A stretch of DNA of 29,274 nucleotides, taken from an uncultured Christensenella sp. (GTDB lineage Bacteria > Bacillota > Clostridia > Christensenellales > UBA1750). The DNA lies in contig CAJJNQ010000030.1 of NCBI GenBank assembly GCA_905193155.1, positions 1-29,274 on the forward strand, given 5' to 3'. Under the pieces are notes generated by a model. The model had not been told where the DNA came from. It searched no databases and saw only the letters and a list, made by a program, of their open reading frames with translations. Shown here piece by piece: positions 15,217 through 22,330 of the stretch (its first letter is position 1; each line of letters starts with the position of its first letter). The position numbers were made by a program, and so were the translations under genes.

Positions 15217-17256
15217 ATGGCGACGATCAAGGATGTTGCTAGGATAGCGGGCGTGTCCGTGTCGACCGTCTCTCACGTGGTCAATGGAACCCGGTACGTC
15301 AGTCCCGAGAAGGTCCGGAAGGTCGAGGACGCCATTCGCCAGATGGACGAGCTCCCGAATTTCATCGCGAAACGGAGCGCATCGAAAGGTAAGCCGTCCG
15401 AAAGCCGCTGTGTGCTGGTTCTGCTGTCGAAAAAATGCAGCCTGTTTCAGAATCAGGTCAAGGAAAAGCTGGAAGAAATCGTAGAGCAGAAGGGCTACAT
15501 CGCCATTTCGCTGGCGTATGACCTCGATGCGGACCGGCTGGCGGCCATCCGCGCGCTGGCGGGAACGCTGGGCCTTGCGGGAATGATCGCCTTTCCGGAC
15601 CGGGAGGGCGTCCTTTCCGGGACCTTTTTCAAAGGGCTCCGGCTTCCGGTGGTTCTGATCGGGAACCCCGTGGACCGGTTTGCCGCGGACACCTTGCTGC
15701 CCGACACCTTCGAGGGCAGCTACCGCGCGGTGCGGCACCTGATCAAAAACGGGCACGAGCGCATTGCCTACATGTGCGAGTCAGAGGCGCGCGGTACCCA
15801 CAGGTTTGAGGGTTACAGGAAGGCCCTGGAGGATTCCGGCATCGCGGTGGAAAAAGCGCTGGTCCATGCGGGCCTGAAAACCGAGGCGCTGGCCGCCGAA
15901 GCCATGGCGCAGATCGCCGCGGCGGAGCCGGCGCCCACTGCGGTCGTGATCGCCGACTCGCTGCCGTTGATCCCCGCCATCCGGTACGGGACCGCCCACA
16001 ACATCGCCGTGCCCGGCGATCTCTCTGTCGTCAGCCTGAACAATCCTGAATGGGCCTCGCTGATGACGCCAGAGCTCACTTGCGTGGATAAGCAGCCCCG
16101 GCAGTTTGCGCTTGCCGCCGCGGACCTGCTGTTCCGGCGGATCGACCGCGGCGAAATCGCGGGGCTCTCTTCGCCCGCGCATGCGTACAACACGAAAATC
16201 CTCCCCTCGCTCCTCAATGTGCGTAACTCCACCTGCGGAATCGGCCGGGGACCCTTCGGGGAACGGGCAGCGGGAGCGGGCGGCTTGGCCTTATCCGAGG
16301 CGGAAAAGGAGAAGATCCGGCAAAAGCAGTATACGGCGGCGATCTCGTTCCATTATATGGGCAAGGCGTGGATGCGCCTGCAGGAAAAGGGAATTAAAAA
16401 AGTCTTTGACGAGCTTGGGATTTCCATCATCGCCGTCACGGACGCCCATTTCAACGCGGCGCTGCAATGTAAGCAGCTGGAAAGCATCCAATTCCTGAAA
16501 CCGGATCTCCTGATCTCGATCCCCGTCGACACCCGGGGCACCGCGGAGGCCTTCCGCTCGATCGCGGACAGCGACACCCGGCTGGTGCTGATCACCAATG
16601 TTCCCGAGGGGCTTACCCCGAAGGATTACATCTCCTGCATTTCCGTAAACGAGCGGTCCCACGGGGACAGCATGGGCCGCGGACTCGGCGAATACATGGT
16701 GCGGCACGGCCTGAAATACGCGGGGCTAATCTGCCACGGCGAGCAGAACTTTTTTGCCACGAAGCAGCGTGACGGCGCGGCGGAACAGGTCCTGACGGAG
16801 GAGTACCCGGAAATCCGGGTGTGCGGAACGGTCAACTTCCTGACGGAGGTGGACGTCTACCAGAAAACTCTGGAGCTCATCGGGTTGTACCCGGAGATCC
16901 AGGCTCTGTATGTTTCCTGGGACGGTCCCGCGCTGGAGGTGATCAAGGCCCTGACGGAGCTGGAGCGCACGGACGTCGCGATCGTCACGGGAGATCTGGA
17001 CTATGCCATCGCCATGCAGATGGTGCAGGGCGGCATGGTCAAAATGATCAGCGCGCAGTGCCCCTACGAGCAGGGGGAGGCCATCGCACTGGCGGCGGCC
17101 AATGGCCTGCTGGGAAAAGCGGTCCCCTCCTTCATCGGGGTGGAGCCCATCAGTATCGGCCGGGAGAACCTGCTAAAAAACTGGAAGGTGATCTTCAAGG
17201 AGGATCCGCCGGCGGCGCTGCGCGATGCGGTCAACCGCAGTACCGGCGCGCTTTAA
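15217..17256 (+). CDS. LacI-family regulator with two tandem sugar-binding domains
   Basis: A 679-residue protein, twice the usual 330-340. Residues 1-40 are a textbook LacI helix-turn-helix (TIKDVARIAGVSVSTVSHVVNG). The hinge (ELPNFIAKRSASKGKP, 45-60) lacks the Leu that normally wedges into the minor groove. Residues about 64-340 form a complete LacI sensor domain (ending DLSVVSLNNPEWASLMTPELTCV). After a charged linker, residues about 370-665 form a second periplasmic-binding-protein-like domain of the RbsB type (SFHYMGKAWMRLQEKGIKKVFDELGI; LLISIPVD; VSWDGPALEVIKAL), without a signal peptide. It probably integrates two ligands, or contacts itself through extra interfaces. The start at 15217 is chosen because a nearer ATG (15213) is out of frame; AGGAGG lies 9 nt upstream. 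Three matching palindromes nearby suggest it controls itself and the genes at 17690-19752. Confidence 0.92.
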   Translation: MATIKDVARIAGVSVSTVSHVVNGTRYVSPEKVRKVEDAIRQMDELPNFIAKRSASKGKPSESRCVLVLLSKKCSLFQNQVKEKLEEIVEQKGYIAISLAYDLDADRLAAIRALAGTLGLAGMIAFPDREGVLSGTFFKGLRLPVVLIGNPVDRFAADTLLPDTFEGSYRAVRHLIKNGHERIAYMCESEARGTHRFEGYRKALEDSGIAVEKALVHAGLKTEALAAEAMAQIAAAEPAPTAVVIADSLPLIPAIRYGTAHNIAVPGDLSVVSLNNPEWASLMTPELTCVDKQPRQFALAAADLLFRRIDRGEIAGLSSPAHAYNTKILPSLLNVRNSTCGIGRGPFGERAAGAGGLALSEAEKEKIRQKQYTAAISFHYMGKAWMRLQEKGIKKVFDELGISIIAVTDAHFNAALQCKQLESIQFLKPDLLISIPVDTRGTAEAFRSIADSDTRLVLITNVPEGLTPKDYISCISVNERSHGDSMGRGLGEYMVRHGLKYAGLICHGEQNFFATKQRDGAAEQVLTEEYPEIRVCGTVNFLTEVDVYQKTLELIGLYPEIQALYVSWDGPALEVIKALTELERTDVAIVTGDLDYAIAMQMVQGGMVKMISAQCPYEQGEAIALAAANGLLGKAVPSFIGVEPISIGRENLLKNWKVIFKEDPPAALRDAVNRSTGAL

Positions 17257-17295
17257 CGGCGGCCCGCCGCGTTCGATCCGGTCGGCAGAACAGTA

Positions 17296-17334
17296 AGCGG
17301 ATAAGCACCCGGAGCGGGGCTTATCCGCTTTTTG
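17296..17334 (+). terminator. Rho-independent terminator of the regulator gene
   Basis: AGCGGATAAGC (17296-17306) pairs with GCTTATCCGCT (17319-17329), followed by a T-run. It lies 40 bases after the stop at 17256. Confidence 0.9.
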
Positions 17335-17386
17335 CATGGCGCCCGCGCAAGCCGGGCTGCCGGAAAATTTCATCGGCACAATCCCC

Positions 17387-17411
17387 GCGCGGCTTTTGGC
17401 CGCGCTTTTTT
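17387..17411 (+). terminator. Second rho-independent terminator in tandem
   Basis: GCGCGGC (17387-17393) pairs with GCCGCGC (17399-17405), then six T. With the terminator 90 bp upstream it insulates the isomerase operon from read-through. The rest of the 17257-17689 gap holds operators and a promoter but no convincing gene. Confidence 0.85.
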
Positions 17412-17427
17412 GGCGCGGAAAGGAAAA

Positions 17428-17439
17428 ATTTGCGCAAAT
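17428..17439. promoter_or_regulatory. LacI-type operator, copy B
   Basis: The perfect 12-bp palindrome ATTTGCGCAAAT. Its centre is 225 bp upstream of the centre of copy C, a distance at which a bivalent repressor could loop the DNA between them. No promoter overlaps it. Confidence 0.72.
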
Positions 17440-17609
17440 ATACAGGAGAAAACGAGAAAAGCGGGGCGTTTTCCAGCGAGCAAACGGCGCAGGCGGCCTG
17501 CACCGGCGCCGAAGCGCTTCGGCTGGAAAGAAGCCTTGATGGGAAATGCCCAATTTTAGTTCCTGCATTTGGCGAAACAAACGAATTTTCTCAAAAACGC
17601 TGGGAGGAA

Positions 17610-17638
17610 TTGACAAGCGGCGCGGCGCGGAGTATGAT
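17610..17638 (+). promoter_or_regulatory. Sigma-A-type promoter of the isomerase/oxidoreductase operon
   Basis: A perfect -35 TTGACA (17610-17615), a 17-bp spacer and -10 TATGAT (17633-17638). Transcription would begin near 17645, just before operator copy C. Confidence 0.88.
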
Positions 17639-17650
17639 GGAGGCGAAATA

Positions 17651-17666
17651 AAATTTGCGCAAATTT
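17651..17666. promoter_or_regulatory. LacI-type operator, copy C (16-bp perfect palindrome)
   Basis: AAATTTGCGCAAATTT is the longest of the three copies. It lies immediately downstream of the predicted transcription start, where a bound repressor would block the polymerase. Confidence 0.82.
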
Positions 17667-17689
17667 ATAAAAACAAGAAAGGAGCAGAC

Positions 17690-18502
17690 ATGAAACTCGG
17701 ATACATGACAAACGCGTTCGGTCCTCTGGTAGGGGACGGAGGCGGCGTTACAAGCGTTAAGGACATCCGGTACCTGACCCTTTGCGACGACGAGGCGGCG
17801 CTGAAAGCGATCACAGGTGCAGGCTTCCGATACATCGAGGTGCTGGAGGGGAACCTGACCAAATACGGCTCGGACATCCAGGTGCTCAAAGACATGCTGG
17901 CCCGCTACGGCGCCGGCATGATGAGCGTCTGTGTGGGCGCCAATTTTATCTACCCGGACGCGCTGGAGGACGAGATGTTCCACATGGAGACGGTCGCCGC
18001 TCTGGCAGAGCAGGTGGACGTTTCCTACGTAGCGTTCTGCGGCGGCGCCATCCGCGGGAAAGGCATCCAGGCGGGCGACTATGCGCTGCTGGCCAAAGGA
18101 CTGAAGGAGGCGGAAAAGGTCTTCGCCGCCCACGGCATCGAGGCGAGCTACCACCCGCATCTCGGGTCCATGGCGGAAAAGCCGGAGCAGATCGACCGGC
18201 TCTTTTCGGTGAGCGACATCAAGATCTGCCCGGACCTGGCGCACCTGGCCGCCGGCGGCAGCGACCCGCTGGAGATCGTCAAAAAGTACTACGACCGGAT
18301 CTCCTTTGTCCACCTGAAAGACTTGGACGAAAACGGATTTGCCCCGCTGGGCACCGGGCGCGTCGACGTCGAAGGCGTTCTGCGGTTCCTGCAGGAAAAG
18401 GGGTATGCGGGAGATTATCTGGTGGAGGCGGACGGCTTTGCCGGCGACCCGGAGGAAGCCTGCCGGACATCGTACCGTTTCCTGCAGGGCAAGCTGATCT
18501 AA
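17690..18502 (+). CDS. TIM-barrel sugar isomerase/epimerase (xylose-isomerase-like, IolE-related fold)
   Basis: A 270-residue cytoplasmic protein of the AP_endonuc_2/xylose isomerase-like TIM-barrel family. Likely metal and substrate residues lie in the conserved strand ends: YHPHLGS (154-160), CPDLAHL (180-186), VHLKD (207-211) and VEAD (245-248), the usual HxH, DxxH, HxxD and late Glu pattern. Members isomerise, epimerise or dehydrate sugars and inositols, or cleave 3-keto-glycosides; which applies here is unknown. ATG 17690 follows AAAGGAG. It is the first gene behind the operator-controlled promoter and is followed 74 bases later by a Gfo/Idh/MocA oxidoreductase, a pairing typical of sugar oxidation-isomerisation pathways. 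Confidence 0.9.
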   Translation: MKLGYMTNAFGPLVGDGGGVTSVKDIRYLTLCDDEAALKAITGAGFRYIEVLEGNLTKYGSDIQVLKDMLARYGAGMMSVCVGANFIYPDALEDEMFHMETVAALAEQVDVSYVAFCGGAIRGKGIQAGDYALLAKGLKEAEKVFAAHGIEASYHPHLGSMAEKPEQIDRLFSVSDIKICPDLAHLAAGGSDPLEIVKKYYDRISFVHLKDLDENGFAPLGTGRVDVEGVLRFLQEKGYAGDYLVEADGFAGDPEEACRTSYRFLQGKLI

Positions 18503-18576
18503 CCCCCCCTCCCGTCCGCAGCGCCGGTCGGCGGCGCGCGGCGCAGGAGGGCATCTCAGAATGGGAGAATTTCACA

Positions 18577-19752
18577 ATGAAAAAACTGAATGTGGGCCTG
18601 GTTGGCGCCGGGTTCATGGGAAAGGCGCACTCGATCGGGTATTCCGACATGCCCAAGTATTTCTGGCCGGCCCCGGCCGTGCCGGTTTTAAAAACAATCT
18701 GCGATATCGTCCCGGAAATCGCGGCGGACGCGAAAGAACGCTTCGGCTTTGAAAAATGCTGCACGGACTGGCGCGACATCGTCAACGATCCCGAGATCGA
18801 CGTGGTGAGCATCTGCACGCCGAACAACGCCCACGCCGAGATCGCCATCGCCGCGCTGAACGCGGGGAAGCACGTGCTCTGCGAAAAGCCGATTGCCTCG
18901 ACGCTGGAGGACGCGAAGGCCATGGCGGAGGCCGCCGAAAAAGCGGCGCAGAAGGGGATCATCGCCATGAACGCCTACCAGTACAGGCGCGTCCCGGCGA
19001 TCGACCTCGCCAAGAAGTTCATCGACGAGGGGGCCATCGGCAAAATCTTCAACGTGCGGTGCACCTATCTGCAGAGCTGGTCGGCCGATCCCGCCTCTCC
19101 GCTCTCCTGGCGGTTCCAGAAGGACATCGCCGGCGCAGGGACGCTCGGCGACATCGCCTCGCACGTGATCGACATCGCCCAGTACCTGGCGGGCGACATC
19201 GAGGCGGTGACCGGCATGATGCAGACCTACATCCCCGAGCGGCCGGTGCAGGAAGGCGGCGCGGACCTGCTGGGCACCGTAAAGCTCGGAGCCGACGCGA
19301 AGCGGAAGGCCGTGGACGTGGACGACGAGGACAGCTTCCTTGTGAAGTTTAAAAACGGCGCGGTGGGCAGCATCGAGGCCACGAGAAACGCCTGGGGCCG
19401 CAACAACTTCATCACCGTGGAGCTCCACGGTGCGCTGGGCAGCCTCTACTTCAACTACGAGCGGCTCAACGAGCTGCAGGTGTGCCTGGCCGGCGACCCC
19501 GACGACAGAAGGGGCTTTAAGACGATCTACACCGGCCCCGCGCATTTCCACGGGGAAGTGACCTGGAACATTCCCGGGATGAACATCGGGTACGGCGAAT
19601 TGAAATCCATCGAATCCTACGAGTTTATCAAAGCGGTGGTGGAAGGCAAGCAGCCGTCTACCAGCTTTGCGGAAGGGTATCGCGTGGAACGCGTTTGCGA
19701 CGCCGTGAAGCGGTCGGCGGAAACCGGACGCTGGGTAACGGTAGAGGATTGA
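18577..19752 (+). CDS. Gfo/Idh/MocA family oxidoreductase (operon with isomerase)
   Basis: A 391-residue NAD(P)-dependent dehydrogenase. The Rossmann loop is GLVGAGFMGKAH (7-18), the catalytic lysine motif is CEKPI (102-106, K104), and the second catalytic segment GDIASHVID (191-199) carries D192 and H196. A long insertion (about 225-250, RPVQEGGADLLGTVKLGADAK) is common in the subgroup annotated as sugar or inositol dehydrogenases. It is distinct from the oxidoreductase at 2005-3081: longer, with the canonical CEKP. ATG 18577 is chosen because GGGAG (18563-18567) is 9 nt upstream. It shares the transcript of the isomerase and presumably the LacI-type control. It probably oxidises a sugar position on which the isomerase then acts. 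Confidence 0.92.
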   Translation: MKKLNVGLVGAGFMGKAHSIGYSDMPKYFWPAPAVPVLKTICDIVPEIAADAKERFGFEKCCTDWRDIVNDPEIDVVSICTPNNAHAEIAIAALNAGKHVLCEKPIASTLEDAKAMAEAAEKAAQKGIIAMNAYQYRRVPAIDLAKKFIDEGAIGKIFNVRCTYLQSWSADPASPLSWRFQKDIAGAGTLGDIASHVIDIAQYLAGDIEAVTGMMQTYIPERPVQEGGADLLGTVKLGADAKRKAVDVDDEDSFLVKFKNGAVGSIEATRNAWGRNNFITVELHGALGSLYFNYERLNELQVCLAGDPDDRRGFKTIYTGPAHFHGEVTWNIPGMNIGYGELKSIESYEFIKAVVEGKQPSTSFAEGYRVERVCDAVKRSAETGRWVTVED

Positions 19753-19765
19753 CCGAAGCGCCTAT

Positions 19766-19794
19766 TTGACATGCGGCCCAAAGCCGTGTATCAT
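19766..19794 (+). promoter_or_regulatory. Sigma-A-type promoter ahead of the metallophosphoesterase gene
   Basis: TTGACA (19766-19771), a 17-bp spacer and TATCAT (19789-19794). Transcription would start near 19801, only about 37 bases before a terminator-like hairpin. Confidence 0.82.
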
Positions 19795-19800
19795 AAGAGT

Positions 19801-19870
19801 GGCCCGCAACGGTAAAGGACAGATTTTTAAAATCGTGCAGAGCTGTCGTGTTCGGCAGCTCTGTTTTTAT
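19801..19870 (+). ncRNA. Candidate short leader RNA or small RNA ending in a terminator
   Basis: From the predicted start near 19801 the transcript runs about 37 nt into a hairpin (CAGAGCTGTCG 19838-19848 with CGGCAGCTCTG 19853-19863, one G-U pair, loop TGTT) followed by five T. Because promoter and terminator are so close and the next gene starts only at 19893, this is either a free RNA of about 70 nt or an attenuator leader. A small alternative stem GATTTT/AAAATC sits at about 19822-19834. I recognise no known riboswitch class. The hairpin could also be the terminator of the upstream oxidoreductase operon. Confidence 0.4.
19838..19868 (+). terminator. Rho-independent terminator
   Basis: An 11-bp stem with a TGTT loop and a T5 tail. 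It can end both transcription from the oxidoreductase operon and the short transcript from the promoter at 19766. Confidence 0.85.
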
Positions 19871-19892
19871 TTGGAGGAAGGAGCAAAGCAGC

Positions 19893-20468
19893 GTGATTTA
19901 TTTTACGGCGGACACCCATTTCGGGCACGAAAACGTCATCCGCTTTTGCAGCCGCCCCTTCTCCTGCGCCGCAGAGATGGACGAGGCTTTGATCGCAAAC
20001 TGGAACAGCCGTGTAAAGGGTAACGACACGGTCTATATCCTCGGCGACATGTTTTTCCGGTCGGTCAATTTTGAAGAAATCCTGAAGCGGCTCAAGGGCA
20101 AAAAGCGCCTGATCGTGGGCAACCACGACGGCTCATGGATGACCCAAACGGACGCTTCGCGGTATTTTGAAAGCATCGACAAGTTCCTGGAAACCACCGA
20201 CGGGCAGCACGCCCTGACCCTGTGCCACTACCCCTTGCTCACGTGGAAGCACGCCGGGCGGTCCTATATGGTCCACGGGCACATCCACAACGACACGAGC
20301 ATGGATTACTGGCCTTTGCTGGCCGCTCGGGACCATGTGCTCAACGCCGGCGCGGACATCAACGGCCTGATGCCGGTTACCTTTGACGAGCTTGTGGAGA
20401 ATAACAGAACCTTCAAGCGGCTGGCAGGTGGGGCGGAGGCGGTGGGCTTCGATCCCACGAGCCCGTGA
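19893..20468 (+). CDS. Metallophosphoesterase (calcineurin-like)
   Basis: A 191-residue protein with the full metal-binding set of the calcineurin-like fold: DTHFGH (7-12), GD (51-52), GNHD (76-79), a histidine in LCHYPL (about 111) and HGHIH (128-132). The small size and the NAGAD segment near the end (usually NVGxD) fit the short bacterial phosphoesterase group acting on unknown phosphodiesters or phosphomonoesters. The start is GTG 19893, 9 nt after GGAGGAAGGAG; an in-frame ATG at 19848 lies inside the terminator stem and is rejected. It has its own promoter and is not part of the sugar operon. Confidence 0.9.
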   Translation: MIYFTADTHFGHENVIRFCSRPFSCAAEMDEALIANWNSRVKGNDTVYILGDMFFRSVNFEEILKRLKGKKRLIVGNHDGSWMTQTDASRYFESIDKFLETTDGQHALTLCHYPLLTWKHAGRSYMVHGHIHNDTSMDYWPLLAARDHVLNAGADINGLMPVTFDELVENNRTFKRLAGGAEAVGFDPTSP

Positions 20469-20518
20469 AGGCTGCGGAATAGTATGGAACAAAGGAAAAT
20501 AAGGAAGTGAAACGGAGT

Positions 20519-21236
20519 ATGAATCCATACTGGTATTGCGGCATTTTGGTGAAAGGCGTGGAAACCGTCTATTCGTATATCAGCGATTCGGGGGAGATAC
20601 CGTCCGGCTCCTATGTGATGGTACCGTTTGGCAGCCATAATGCGCCGAGAGTCGGAATCGTAAAATCCTGTGGTGCATATACGGCGGAGAATGCGCCGTA
20701 CCCGGTTGAACGGACAAAGCATATTATTCGGGAAGCTGCAGCCGAAGAATATGAAAATCAACCGCCACTCTCCCCGTACTATAGGGACGACGCCATTCAG
20801 GATGATCTGGATGAAGTGAATTACGCCATTGCAATCCAAGACTGGGAAGAAGTTTTTTGCATGGGCATATTGTCACGATGGTGATTTAAATGAGAGAATC
20901 GCCCAAAAAGCTGCAGAATGTTACGCGCTTTGTTTAGAACACGATATGCCGGAAGCTGCTTTGGGGCTTGGTAAGCTTTATGATACCGGAAAGGCTGTGG
21001 AGCAGAACCATCAAAAGGCGTATGAACTTTATCAAATAGCGGCCGACGCAGGGCTGATTTCTGCAATCCGCTGCTGCGGGGATGGTTTCTATTACGGACA
21101 GCATCAGGATATCGACTACAAGAAAGCCTATCAATATTTTTCCCTCGGCGCGCTGCTCCATGATGACGCGAATTGCCTGTACAAATTGGGCGATATGTAC
21201 CTGAACGGTTACGGCGTAGCTCAGAATGAGGAGTAA
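20519..21236 (+). pseudogene. Sel1-repeat protein gene, frameshifted and probably truncated
   Basis: The first part (20519-20851) encodes an N-terminal domain MNPYWYCGILVKGVETVYSYI...GSYVMVPFG, resembling the small beta domain at the N-terminus of PriA-like proteins. The reading then hits a run of six T (20853-20858) and stops at 20884. In the +1 frame the protein continues sensibly (WAYCHDGDLNERIAQKAAECYAL...) through Sel1-like helical repeats (AALGLGKLYDTGKAVEQNHQKAYELYQIAADAG; YKLGDMYLNGYGVAQNEE) to a stop at 21234. Removing one T restores one frame of about 238 codons. The last repeat is cut where a paired helix should follow, exactly where tRNA-linked element sequence begins, so the 3' end is probably lost. 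GTG 20507 is an alternative start. Sel1 repeats mediate protein contacts; no specific role is known. Confidence 0.72.
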
Positions 21237-21245
21237 AGCAAAAAG

Positions 21246-21276
21246 CTGTTCTTTCCAAAATTTATGGAAAGAACAG
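21246..21276. repeat. Perfect 11-bp inverted repeat carrying GGAAAGAAC
   Basis: CTGTTCTTTCC (21246-21256) and GGAAAGAACAG (21266-21276). On the minus strand it is followed by GCTTTTTGC and could terminate transcription. The nine-base word GGAAAGAAC also appears three times at 22847-22876, beyond the second tRNA piece, so it may instead be part of an old attachment-site arm. Confidence 0.6.
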
Positions 21277-21314
21277 CCCAAAATCGGGTGATTTTCGGAG
21301 CGGACGCAAAAAAG

Positions 21315-21349
21315 AAAAATCCAGAAACCCGCATGGTTACTGGATTTTT
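21315..21349 (-). terminator. Minus-strand terminator behind the first tRNA-Ser piece
   Basis: AAAAATCCAG (21315-21324) pairs with CTGGATTTTT (21340-21349), with an inner AACC/GGTT. Reading the minus strand, a long T-run follows the stem. It lies 3 bases beyond the CCA end of the tRNA piece, as expected for the native tRNA terminator. Confidence 0.8.
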
Positions 21350-21352
21350 CGA

Positions 21353-21409
21353 TGGCGGAGAGTGTGGGATTCGAACCCACGTGCCCTTGCGGACAACCGC
21401 ATTTCGAGT
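21353..21409 (-). tRNA. tRNA-Ser 3' fragment (attachment-site remnant 1)
   Basis: Reading the minus strand from 21409: ACTCGAAAT (anticodon loop with CGA), a long variable arm (TTGTCCGCAAGGGCA), T-arm GTGGGTTCGAATCCCAC, acceptor 3' strand ACTCTCC, G and CCA. The matching 5' half (acceptor GGAGAGT, D-arm) is absent upstream, and the 5' side of the anticodon stem does not pair. The break at the anticodon loop is the standard integration point of tyrosine recombinases in tRNA genes. It is not a functional tRNA. Confidence 0.85.
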
Positions 21410-21563
21410 CGGAGTCGCCATTCAGACTTTGGCGGAAAACAAGAGAAGTTCAACGACGATGCAGGAGCTTAAAAACCCTTATAAAATCAAGGCTTTTTCG
21501 CTCTTGAAGGGCTAATTCCCCAAAAAGCCTTTGTTACAAGCAGTTCGAATATTTTCCGGTTTT

Positions 21564-21612
21564 GGGGAGAAAAAAGCGCGTTGGGGAGAAGATGGGGAGA
21601 ACTCGGGGAGAA
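21564..21612 (+). repeat. Four GGGGAGAA direct repeats (probable integrase arm sites)
   Basis: Copies start at 21564, 21583, 21594 and 21605, spaced 19, 11 and 11 bp. Three of them read TGGGGAGAA. Inverted copies occur at 22506 and 22518 at the other end of the element. Regular one-turn spacing near an attachment core suggests binding sites for the integrase N-terminal domain or for the excisionase. Confidence 0.6.
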
Positions 21613-21677
21613 AATTACAGTATTGAATGCAGATGACACCTACCTAAGAGCCGAATAAAAACAAGGTGGTTATCAGC

Positions 21678-21929
21678 ATGAAATCGAAAATGAAATACTA
21701 TGACTCCATCCGAAAGGAGTACCCCGAGGTCGTTTCAAAGGATCAGTTTTACCGTATAGCTCACATCAGCAAAGCGACCGCTCTCTACCTTTTGAGCAGC
21801 GGAAAAGTCCCCTGCAAGGACTCCGGCAAGAAAACCCGCCGTTACGCAATTCGGATTGACGATATAATCCTCTACCTCATTGACAGAGAGATTAACCCGG
21901 AAAACTATCGCGCTCCCGATCTCTGGTAG
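21678..21929 (+). CDS. Excisionase-like winged-helix protein, 3' truncated
   Basis: An 83-residue small basic DNA-binding protein. The core VSKDQFYRIAHISKATALYLLSSGKVPCKDSGKKTRRYAIRIDDIILYLIDRE is an HTH_17/excisionase-type winged helix (MerR-like helix pair plus wing). Such proteins bend attachment-site DNA and steer the integrase towards excision. It closely parallels the N-terminal half of the protein at 22947-23552, which continues for another 100 or so residues after the point where this one ends (YRAPDLW, stop). The stop lies at the edge of the inverted relaxase fragment, so it is probably truncated by rearrangement. ATG 21678 is preferred over GTG 21666 because AAGGTGG (21663-21669) is 8 nt upstream. 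Confidence 0.75.
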   Translation: MKSKMKYYDSIRKEYPEVVSKDQFYRIAHISKATALYLLSSGKVPCKDSGKKTRRYAIRIDDIILYLIDREINPENYRAPDLW

Positions 21930-22330
21930 TTGAGCGTCTTGGCAGCTTCCTTGAGGTTATTGATCTTCGCCCAGTGTTCATAGCCTTTGCTCTCCTTAGC
22001 CTTAATGCTGTTCTGGATGTCGATGATGAGGGAGATGCCTTTGCGCTCTATCTGCATCCTGCGCTTACGGGGATTGCGTCCGGCAATGCGTTCCTTGATG
22101 CGTTCTTCGGTGTAGTTTTCACCGATGGTCTTTGCACGGGTGAATCGCTCCTGTCCTGCGGCACGGAAGGAGATATACTTGCCGGTTTTGATTTCATATC
22201 CGGCTTCCTGCATGAGCTTCAAGGACTCATCGTAGTCCTTCGCGGTGATGACAAGACGGTCAATCGTCTGCTTGAGCTTCTGCTTCCAGCTCGTGCCTTT
22301 CTTTGCCTCGGTGTAGACCGATTCGTTTTC
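21925..22330 (-). pseudogene. Relaxase (mobilisation protein) internal fragment
   Basis: About 130 codons on the minus strand read as the middle of a MobA/relaxase-type protein from clostridial conjugative or mobilisable elements: SVYTEAKKGTSWKQKLKQ, DRLVITAKDYDESLKLMQEAGYEIKTGKYISFRAAGQERFTRAKTIGENYTEERIKERI. The catalytic N-terminal tyrosine/histidine motifs and the C-terminus are missing. The open frame runs on at both ends only into antisense of neighbouring genes. It interrupts the space between the excisionase-like gene and the integrase end, implying an inverted insertion or deletion joint. Breakpoints are known to about 10 bases only. Confidence 0.7.

Noticed and set aside
17340..17640. 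Small open frames between the LacI-type regulator and the isomerase
   Set aside because: They overlap a terminator, an operator and a promoter, lack ribosome sites and show no recognisable protein features.
17782..18560. Upstream extension of the second oxidoreductase through the isomerase gene
   Set aside because: The extension is an out-of-frame reading of the isomerase; the true start at 18577 has a Shine-Dalgarno and begins directly with the Rossmann motif.
21264..21515. An 83-codon plus-strand frame over the first tRNA-Ser piece
   Set aside because: It reads through a terminator and the antisense of a tRNA; the protein-like text is an artefact of tRNA sequence.
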